Positions 32,250 to 38,243 of a DNA stretch of 38,243 nucleotides are shown one piece after another. The stretch is from Flavobacteriales bacterium. Its GTDB lineage: Bacteria; Bacteroidota; Bacteroidia; Flavobacteriales_D; Sanyastnellaceae. Numbering within the stretch: position 1 is the first letter of the stretch; each line of letters begins with the position of its first letter. The stretch is from assembly GCA_947456965.1 (NCBI GenBank), contig CANGTU010000029.1, forward strand, positions 1-38,243, read 5' to 3'. Made by a program: the position numbers and the translations under genes. The notes beneath the pieces were generated by a model. It did not search any database and was not told the origin of the DNA. It saw only the letters and a program-made list of their open reading frames with translations.

Positions 32250-34391
32250 ATGAAAAACATGCTGATTATCAATCGGATGTTCGCCGTGCTTGCACTCGCA
32301 CTGGCCTCCCTGACGGGCTTCGCTCAGGGCCTCGAGAACATCATCGTTGAGACTTATTACATCTCCGACGCCAATGACGCCACCGACAACGATGGCGGAT
32401 CCCTGCCGGCCGGGTCAACCACCTACCGGATCTTCGCTGACCTGCTGCCTGGCTATGAAGTTCAGGCCGTATACGGAAACGCGAACCACGAGCTGCGCAT
32501 TCAAACCAGTACGTTTTTCTTCAATAATGAAGATCGCGGTGAAATAACCGGAAGCGCCATAGGTTCAGGATTTCTGGATAACAATACAGTAGCGCTGGAC
32601 TCATATCTGGCGATGGGTTACGCTTCCAATGCTCACTTCGGGATTCCCAAAGCGGATGATACGAATGGTTCCATCGTGGGTGGAGTAAATAACGATGGAG
32701 GAAGCGCCAATATCCCCGGCGGATTGCTGGTTCATGGTGCTGCTGCCCCTGTTCTCACCGTTCGCGACGGGCTCCTGCCCGGAACGGCTGCATCCCTCAC
32801 GCTCGTAGGGCTGACCCCGGCTCAGCTGGCTCTGTTCAACGATCAGAATTCTTCAACCGGATTGTTTACGACCAATGCAGGCGCATGGTCGGTGCTCGCC
32901 GGGGTTCAAGGTGCCACTTCAGCTAACCGCGTATTGCTCGCTCAGATCACGACCCATGGTGAGTTTTCTTTCGAACTGAATATTCAGATTGGGACGCCTC
33001 AGGGTGGCACAGTGCAGTATGTTGCAAATAATCCCCAGCCGGGTGAACTCGAGCGTGCGTTCCTTTCGTATCCTCTCGTGGTGGAGCCGGCAAATGGTCA
33101 GCGCATCAATGCCACCACCATCAATGGCAACTATCCCGTAGGTAACTGTGTTGCCAAGCATGGTAACCTTTCTACCGCTCTTGAGTCACCCGAATCCAAC
33201 AGCACCGCTGTTACCGGTGAAGACCAGTGGTTTGAAGCAGTGGCAGTGAGTCCCGGTATCCGGGTGCAGCTCAGCACCACCGCATTTGATGGGATGATTG
33301 AACTTCAGGATGCGTCCGGCAACACGCTGGCCACAGAGAATGCCGTGAGCGGATTAGGCGGGGAGATACTCCACTTCGCCGGACCGCTGACGGTGGGAGC
33401 CACCTACTTCATTGCCATCCGGAACTTCAACTCAGCTCTGGGTACCGGTGCATACTCGGTATGTGTGCAGCGACTTAGCGCACCGGCGTGCAACTCTTCA
33501 GCGCCGTTCAGTGTGTGCGGACAATTCAAATGCACGAACACGGGTGCACAGATTTATCAATTCACTTTTGTCAACACGTTGACAGGCGCAGCAATCAACC
33601 GGACCAATTCAAATGGGTTGACCACTACGCCCTTCACCGGATTCATACCCGGTCAGTCGTACGGTGTATCATTGGCCTGCACCTATAACCTGTTTGATGC
33701 TGCCGGCAATGCGGAAACGTTTACGTTCAGCAATCCGAACGCATGCCTCGTGCCCATGACTGCACATGCTGACGTGGATCTGCGTCCGCAGGATGTGTGT
33801 GCCAGCGGACCTCGTCCGAATAACGCCACTATAGGTGCTACAGCATGGATCTGCGGAGCATCTTACTTCCAGTGGGAATTCACTCAGGTGTCGCCTTCTC
33901 CCGGCATGCCATTCACTGTGAATGGCGTTGGTGTGAGCCGCTTCCTGAACCTTGCTGCGGCCGGCTTAACGGCGGGTGCATCTTACAACGTGCGGATTCG
34001 TCCGGTCTTCGGAACAGTCTTCGGCGAATGGGGCCCCGACACGCAGTGCCTGCAGATCATCGGACAACTCTCCGGGGATGCCGGTGAAGACCTCACTGCT
34101 TTCAGCCCTGCCGAAAACACCGGAGCCTCTGACTCAGCCGCTCTGGCTGTAGTATTCCCCAATCCCTCAAACGGTACCCTGTTGAACCTTTCCCTGACCG
34201 GAATGGAAGAAGGCCCCTGTATGGTGCGTCTTTTCGACCAGACTGGCCGCGAGGTGTTCGCCACGCTGGTCGTATCGGCCGAGGGCATAATCACACTCAC
34301 GTTTGGTGAACCTCTGTCGGCGGGCATCTATATGCTTCAGGTGACAGCCGGTGACGTGACCGCTTTTGAGCGCATCGTCGTGCAGAAGTAG
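32250..34391 (+). CDS. Secreted protein with ETYY domain, PPC-like and Fn3-like regions and T9SS type A domain (paralog D)
   Basis: The function is unknown. The 713-residue order is: signal peptide (to about residue 26); domain copy at 27-275 (GLENIIVETYYISDANDATD), visibly closest to copy 1 of paralog C; a PPC-like beta domain at about 305-415 (EDQWFEAVAVSPGIRVQLST, then GATYFIAIRNFNSALGTGAY); a Cys-containing Fn3-like region at about 420-620 (GASYNVRIRPVFGTVFGEWG); and a T9SS type A sorting domain (VFPNPSNGTLLNLSL, VRLFDQTGREVFA, AGIYMLQVTAG). The cysteine/calcium repeats are absent. It lies 75 nt after the beta-helix gene, with a strong hairpin between them, and ends at a terminator. Shared domain and sorting signal place it in the same functional set as paralogs A-C. 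Confidence 0.87.
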   Translation: MKNMLIINRMFAVLALALASLTGFAQGLENIIVETYYISDANDATDNDGGSLPAGSTTYRIFADLLPGYEVQAVYGNANHELRIQTSTFFFNNEDRGEITGSAIGSGFLDNNTVALDSYLAMGYASNAHFGIPKADDTNGSIVGGVNNDGGSANIPGGLLVHGAAAPVLTVRDGLLPGTAASLTLVGLTPAQLALFNDQNSSTGLFTTNAGAWSVLAGVQGATSANRVLLAQITTHGEFSFELNIQIGTPQGGTVQYVANNPQPGELERAFLSYPLVVEPANGQRINATTINGNYPVGNCVAKHGNLSTALESPESNSTAVTGEDQWFEAVAVSPGIRVQLSTTAFDGMIELQDASGNTLATENAVSGLGGEILHFAGPLTVGATYFIAIRNFNSALGTGAYSVCVQRLSAPACNSSAPFSVCGQFKCTNTGAQIYQFTFVNTLTGAAINRTNSNGLTTTPFTGFIPGQSYGVSLACTYNLFDAAGNAETFTFSNPNACLVPMTAHADVDLRPQDVCASGPRPNNATIGATAWICGASYFQWEFTQVSPSPGMPFTVNGVGVSRFLNLAAAGLTAGASYNVRIRPVFGTVFGEWGPDTQCLQIIGQLSGDAGEDLTAFSPAENTGASDSAALAVVFPNPSNGTLLNLSLTGMEEGPCMVRLFDQTGREVFATLVVSAEGIITLTFGEPLSAGIYMLQVTAGDVTAFERIVVQK

Positions 34392-34409
34392 AGCTTTTTC
34401 GATTGTCGG

Positions 34410-34442
34410 GAGCCACTCCGCAAGGGGTGGCTCTTTCTTTTT
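34410..34442 (+). terminator. Intrinsic terminator after paralog D
   Basis: The 10-bp stem gagccactcc (34410-34419) and ggggtggctc (34424-34433), with a GCAA loop and one G-U pair, is followed by tttctttttt. Confidence 0.9.
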
Positions 34443-34714
34443 ACCCAACTCCCCGGGAGGAGGGCAACCTCGGAACAGGTACCCGTCTACACAGCAAACC
34501 CCGGTCGTTACCGGGGCGTGCTTTACCTTAACTAAATTGACTCATTACGTGAACGTTTTCAGGTTCAGCAGAACCCGAAGAGCCATTTTGCGGTTTCGAA
34601 AATACAATCCGCGGGCACGAAATCAAGGCGGGAGGTAAACAGGTTGTTCACATTTCCGCATACCCGGTAATTAATTAAGTGAAATTCAGTCGAATGATCT
34701 GAATATGATCCAGG
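34443..34714. other. Gene-free convergent intergenic region
   Basis: No gene is supported here. The only structure I see is a 7-bp perfect hairpin ccccggt (34499-34505) and accgggg (34510-34516) with a CGTT loop and no T run. It could slow polymerases converging from either side, but this is weak. Confidence 0.4.
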
Positions 34715-35284
34715 TCATAGACCAAAACTGAATCCGGCGGCGAGCATGAATCCTCCCGGTGTTGTCAGCTTCATGACGTCTTTGGAAAACGAACTGAGCT
34801 GGTGTTCAGATAATACCCTGTAGTGCTCTGCCGAGATATTGACAGAATAGCCCGCCTGAAGATGGAATCGGGTGCGCTGCTTGATTGACCAGTACTTATA
34901 GATGCTGAGCTGGATATTGTCCTGAGGCAAGTATTCCATAGTCACCCGCTCGGTATCACCTCCTTCCACTTCCATGTCCAGTTCGATCTCAGGTAAACCG
35001 CTGCTCCGGGAATAACCGGCGCCAAAGGCAAATCCCCGCCGGCATTCATCCAGATAAATCTTGACACCCGCTCCGTAGCGCCCGCCCCATCCACTCAATC
35101 CGGCTGCGGCCTCAGCCGCCAGGTGTTTTCCAATTCCAGCCTCCAGGGTTACACCGGCTAATCCTGTAGGACTTTCCAATCCGGTTCCCAGGCCGAAGTA
35201 CATCATCTGACATGGAGCATCCTGAGCTAGCGCAGATGCAGTGAGCAGGGCAGCACCTAGAACAGCGATCATTTTCGTATGCAT
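34715..35284 (-). CDS. Small outer-membrane beta-barrel protein, unknown function
   Basis: No named family is recognised. The 189-residue protein starts MHTKMIAVLGAALLTASALA, a signal peptide with cleavage after ALAQ. The mature part alternates strands such as MMYFGLGTGLES, GVTLEAGIGKHLAAEAAAGL, RYGAGVKIYLD, GFAFGAGYSRS, NIQLSIYKYWSI and TRFHLQAGYSVNI, and ends GGFMLAAGFSFGL with a terminal aromatic pattern usual for an OmpW/OMP_b-brl-type 8-stranded barrel. A longer frame reaches 35338, but the promoter at 35308-35339 lies inside it. ATG 35284 (or ATG 35272) therefore starts the gene, with a leader of about 17 nt. It is a single-gene unit downstream of rpoC, separated by the rpoC terminator. 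Confidence 0.78.
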   Translation of the reverse strand: MHTKMIAVLGAALLTASALAQDAPCQMMYFGLGTGLESPTGLAGVTLEAGIGKHLAAEAAAGLSGWGGRYGAGVKIYLDECRRGFAFGAGYSRSSGLPEIELDMEVEGGDTERVTMEYLPQDNIQLSIYKYWSIKQRTRFHLQAGYSVNISAEHYRVLSEHQLSSFSKDVMKLTTPGGFMLAAGFSFGL

Positions 35285-35307
35285 GGCGATTTGTTTTATA
35301 GCTTGAT

Positions 35308-35339
35308 CGAAGGTAATGCGCTGCGTTTTATGTTTCAAA
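35308..35339 (-). promoter_or_regulatory. Promoter of the small beta-barrel gene
   Basis: The minus strand has TTTG (35339-35336), a 20-nt spacer and TACCTTCG (35315-35308). This is the same -7 sequence and nearly the same spacing as at glnN. The start would be near 35301. Confidence 0.6.
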
Positions 35340-35492
35340 TGAGGGGTGTCATAGCCTGGACTGATTTAACCGGGGTGAAAGCGGCCAAATGAAGCACTCT
35401 TGCGGGTTTCGGGCGCGGGAATGCGGTCCTTTTTTCTGTAAGGGCGCAAGGGGAGAAGGAGCAGGCCTTCCGCATCCTCCGGTTCACCTTGA

Positions 35493-35528
35493 TTTTATAT
35501 AAAAAAACCCCGCACAAGGCGGGGTTTT
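35493..35528 (-). terminator. Intrinsic terminator after rpoC
   Basis: The 10-bp stem aaaaccccgc (35504-35513) and gcggggtttt (35519-35528), with loop ACAAG, is followed on the minus strand by TTTTTTTATATAAAA. Confidence 0.9.
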
Positions 35529-35545
35529 GAGTTGTCTTTCGAAGG

Positions 35546-38243
35546 TTATGCTTCGCGCTCGGCCGATACAGGAGTTTCTCCCTTCTTGGCAATCAGGTCC
35601 ACATATTCCTGGTTATTGCCCACGATCAGCTTCTGGAATCGGCGTACTCCGGATCCTGCCGGAATCGGATGGCCCACGATGACGTTTTCCTTCAGCCCGA
35701 TCAGGTAATCGGTTTTGCCTTGCACGGCGGCCTCATTCAGGACTTTGGTGGTTTCCTGGAATGATGCTGCTGAGATCCATGAATCCGTTTGAAGCGAAGC
35801 GCGCGTAATACCCTGGAGCATGGGGCGAGCCGTGGCCGTGATGGCCTGACGAGCTTCAATCACATTCTTATCCTTGCGCTTGAGTTGGGAGTTCTCATCG
35901 CGCAGGTTGCGCACGCTGATGATCTGGCCCACTTTGTAGCGATCGCTGTCACCGGATTCGGTGACCACCATCTTATCAAACAGCAGGTCATTTTCTTCCA
36001 CGAACTCCGCTTTGTCCACATTGGTATTCTCGAGGAACCGGGTATCTCCGGCATCTACGATTTCGACCTTGCGCATCATCTGGCGCACGATCACTTCGAA
36101 GTGCTTGTCATTGATCTTCACACCCTGCAGACGGTATACTTCCTGAATTTCATTCACGAGGTATTCCTGCACTGCTGTCGGCCCCTGGATATCGAGGATA
36201 TCGCCAGGGCTGATGGCTCCGTCGGAAAGCTGCATACCTGCGCGCACGAAGTCTCCATCCTGCACGAGGATGTGCTTCGAGAGCGGGATGAGGTACTTCT
36301 TCTCTTCACCGAAGCGTGACTTCACAGAGATCTCGCGGTTACCGCGCTTGATCTTGCCGTATTCCACGATACCGTCGATTTCTGAAACTACCGCCGGGTT
36401 CGATGGGTTACGGGCTTCGAACAATTCAGTCACCCGAGGCAGACCACCGGTGATGTCACCGCCACGACCTGCCATACGCGGAATCTTGGCGAGGATGGTA
36501 CCCTTGCCCACTTTCTGTCCGTTCTCGATCGTCATGTGCGCACCCACGGGGAGTGAGTACACCTTCACGACTTCCTTATTGCGGACAATTTCCAGACTTG
36601 GGTTTTTCTTCTTGTCTTTTGTTTCGATGATGATTTTCTCGGAGAATCCGGTTTGCTCATCCACCTCAGTTTTGAAGGTGATACCTTCTTCCACGGCATC
36701 GAATCGGATGGTACCTTCTTCTTCCGTGATGATCATGCTGTTGAAGGGGTCGAATTCGCAGAGGACATCGCCCTTTTTCACCGATGCCCCTGGCTTCACC
36801 TGGAGGACGGCACCGTAGGGAAGGTTCACGGTAGTGAGCAGCGTTCCGGAATCGGCGCTGATCTTCAGTTCTGATGAACGGGAAACCACGATGGTCTTCA
36901 CTTCGCCACCTTCGCCTTTACGCTCAACTGTGCGGAGTTCATCGATTTCAATGGTGCCCGAGTACTTGGCGCGGATGTCCGACTCAATCGCACTCGCTGA
37001 TGACGCACCACCGGTGTGGAACGTTCGCAGCGTGAGCTGTGTTCCAGGTTCACCGATGGACTGAGCTGCGATGACACCCACGGCCAGGCCTTCCTGTACC
37101 ATGCGTGCAGTGGCCAGATCGCGGCCGTAGCAGCGGGCACATACACCGCGCTTGCTTTCGCAAGTGAGTACCGAGCGGATTTCTACTTCTTCAATACCGG
37201 CAGCTTCAATAGCTGCAGCCTTGTCTTCGTTGATTTCGTGACCTGCCTCAACGATGATTTCGCCTGTTTCCGGATTGACAATATCCTGCACACTTACCCT
37301 TCCCAGTATGCGGTCGCGCAGGGATTCCACCACTTCATCGGCCTTCTTCAGGGCGGAGGTAACGAGACCACGAAGCGTTCCGCAATCCGTTTCCGTGATG
37401 ATGACGTCCTGGGCTACGTCCACGAGACGGCGGGTCAGATAGCCTGCGTCGGCCGTCTTCAGTGCTGTATCCGCCAGACCTTTCCGGGCACCGTGGGTAG
37501 AGATGAAGTACTCGAGAATCGAAAGGCCTTCCTTGAAGTTGGCCAGAATCGGGTTCTCGATCATGTCCTGTCCACCGGCAGCGGCATTCTTTTGCGGCTT
37601 GGCCATCAGTCCGCGCATACCGGCCAGCTGACGGATCTGCTCCTTGGAACCCCGGGCTCCTGAGTCGAACATCATGTAGATGCTGTTGAATCCCTGCTGG
37701 TCATTTTTCAGGCGATCCATCAGGATATTGGTCAGGCGCGAGTTGGTATTCGTCCAGATGTCAATCACCTGGTTGTAGCGCTCGTTATTCGTAATCAAGC
37801 CCATGTTGTAGTTGTCGAATACTTCGGCAACACGCTGTGTGGCTTCATTCACGAGTTTCTCCTTCTCGGCCGGAATGACAACATCTGACAACTTGAAAGA
37901 AAGACCACCCTTGAACGCCCAGTAGTAACCCAGATTCTTGATGTCATCCAGGAACTGCGCGGTGCGGGCGATGCCTACTACCTTCAGGATATCACCGATG
38001 ATATCCCGCAGGGCCTTCTTCGTGAGCAGTTGGTTGATGTAGCCCACTTCATCGGGAACCACATCGTTGAAAAGGACGCGGCCAGCTGTAGTCTCAATCA
38101 TGTGGGCATTGCCGTCCACACCAGTCCAGCGCACCTTGATCTCCGCATGGAGGTCGAGTTTACCTTCATTAAAGGCGATGCGCACTTCCTCAGGTGAATA
38201 GTACGTCTTGCCTTCTCCTTTGCACGGATTTTCCGGAGTACCC
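35546..38243 (-). CDS. rpoC: DNA-directed RNA polymerase subunit beta' (partial, C-terminal part)
   Basis: Beta' forms half of the RNA polymerase active cleft. The frame is open to the window edge; residues upstream of GTG 38185 ([12 protein letters not shown]) continue the protein, so that GTG is not the start. Visible features are [11 protein letters not shown]; the trigger-loop region around [20 protein letters not shown] and RGLMAKP; the second zinc site (ITETDCGT, then [17 protein letters not shown]); the bridge-helix/cleft block [20 protein letters not shown] followed by HTGG; and [11 protein letters not shown] and [16 protein letters not shown] near the C-terminus. The catalytic NADFDGD motif lies outside the window. 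About 899 residues are present, ending [12 protein letters not shown] strong terminator follows 18 nt later. rpoC normally follows rpoB in the operon, which would lie off the right edge. Confidence 0.97.
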   Translation of the reverse strand, partial: GTPENPCKGEGKTYYSPEEVRIAFNEGKLDLHAEIKVRWTGVDGNAHMIETTAGRVLFNDVVPDEVGYINQLLTKKALRDIIGDILKVVGIARTAQFLDDIKNLGYYWAFKGGLSFKLSDVVIPAEKEKLVNEATQRVAEVFDNYNMGLITNNERYNQVIDIWTNTNSRLTNILMDRLKNDQQGFNSIYMMFDSGARGSKEQIRQLAGMRGLMAKPQKNAAAGGQDMIENPILANFKEGLSILEYFISTHGARKGLADTALKTADAGYLTRRLVDVAQDVIITETDCGTLRGLVTSALKKADEVVESLRDRILGRVSVQDIVNPETGEIIVEAGHEINEDKAAAIEAAGIEEVEIRSVLTCESKRGVCARCYGRDLATARMVQEGLAVGVIAAQSIGEPGTQLTLRTFHTGGASSASAIESDIRAKYSGTIEIDELRTVERKGEGGEVKTIVVSRSSELKISADSGTLLTTVNLPYGAVLQVKPGASVKKGDVLCEFDPFNSMIITEEEGTIRFDAVEEGITFKTEVDEQTGFSEKIIIETKDKKKNPSLEIVRNKEVVKVYSLPVGAHMTIENGQKVGKGTILAKIPRMAGRGGDITGGLPRVTELFEARNPSNPAVVSEIDGIVEYGKIKRGNREISVKSRFGEEKKYLIPLSKHILVQDGDFVRAGMQLSDGAISPGDILDIQGPTAVQEYLVNEIQEVYRLQGVKINDKHFEVIVRQMMRKVEIVDAGDTRFLENTNVDKAEFVEENDLLFDKMVVTESGDSDRYKVGQIISVRNLRDENSQLKRKDKNVIEARQAITATARPMLQGITRASLQTDSWISAASFQETTKVLNEAAVQGKTDYLIGLKENVIVGHPIPAGSGVRRFQKLIVGNNQEYVDLIAKKGETPVSAEREA

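Noticed and set aside
21657-34391. SusC/SusD polysaccharide-utilisation locus
   Set aside because: No SusD-like lipoprotein, glycoside hydrolase or hybrid two-component regulator is present, and the receptor lacks a SusC-style partner.
34499-34516. Hairpin at 34499-34516 as a bidirectional terminator
   Set aside because: There is no T run on either side, and a complete terminator already exists at 34410-34442.

Overview
The window comes from a member of the Bacteroidota, most likely Flavobacteriales or a close relative, with a moderately high G+C content. Several things point there: a type III glutamine synthetase, a purM-prfA pair, a tgt-lptF/G pair, SprB-type repeats with a gliding-motility-type C-terminus, several secreted proteins ending in a type IX secretion (T9SS) type A sorting domain, a TonB-dependent receptor with an N-terminal carboxypeptidase-regulatory-like domain, and promoters of the Bacteroidota form TTG-N18-21-TAnnTT(T/C)G. 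The window is cut inside prfA on the left and inside rpoC on the right.

Layout. 1-7.2 kb, all minus strand: prfA (partial), purM, a PorE-like OmpA-family lipoprotein-free outer envelope protein, glnN (GS-III) and a small heat-shock protein, with intrinsic terminators between units. 7.2-10.9 kb, minus: a 1087-residue SprB-repeat surface protein and a small exported partner. 11.1-13.3 kb, plus: tgt and an LptF/LptG permease. 13.3-15.05 kb, minus: ispE and era. 15.1-15.4 kb, plus: initiator tRNA-Met and tRNA-Arg(CCG), each with its own promoter signal and terminator. 15.7-17.9 kb: a predicted outer-membrane protein and a convergent exported CARDB-like protein. 17.9-21.4 kb, minus: a translationally coupled three-gene glycosyltransferase unit (DPM-like GT2, processive GT2, GT87-like GT-C). 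21.6-34.4 kb, plus: a TonB-dependent receptor followed by a run of secreted proteins. 34.7-38.2 kb, minus: a small outer-membrane beta-barrel protein and rpoC.

The accessory centre of interest is 21.6-34.4 kb. The receptor is followed 5 nt later by the first of four genes that together carry five copies of one approximately 250-residue domain (signature VETYYxSDANDATDxDGGS ... NNEDRGExTG ... DxNTVALDS ... DTNGSxVGG ... GGLLVNxDPLAGIPLT ... GAWSVLEG ... SFELNIQLG). I do not recognise this domain as a named family. Three of the four proteins end in, or carry, a T9SS type A sorting domain, one has only the domain, and one carries nine cysteine-rich calcium-type tandem repeats between two domain copies. 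A secreted beta-helix protein sits among them. The arrangement suggests a receptor plus a set of cell-surface or released proteins acting together, perhaps on a shared ligand; that function is inference.

The regulatory DNA is unusually readable. Nine upstream regions share a -7 element TAnnTT(T/C)G, usually followed by C. Dyads that look like operators lie upstream of hsp20, glnN and the SprB-repeat operon. The era and initiator-tRNA promoters appear to overlap on opposite strands.
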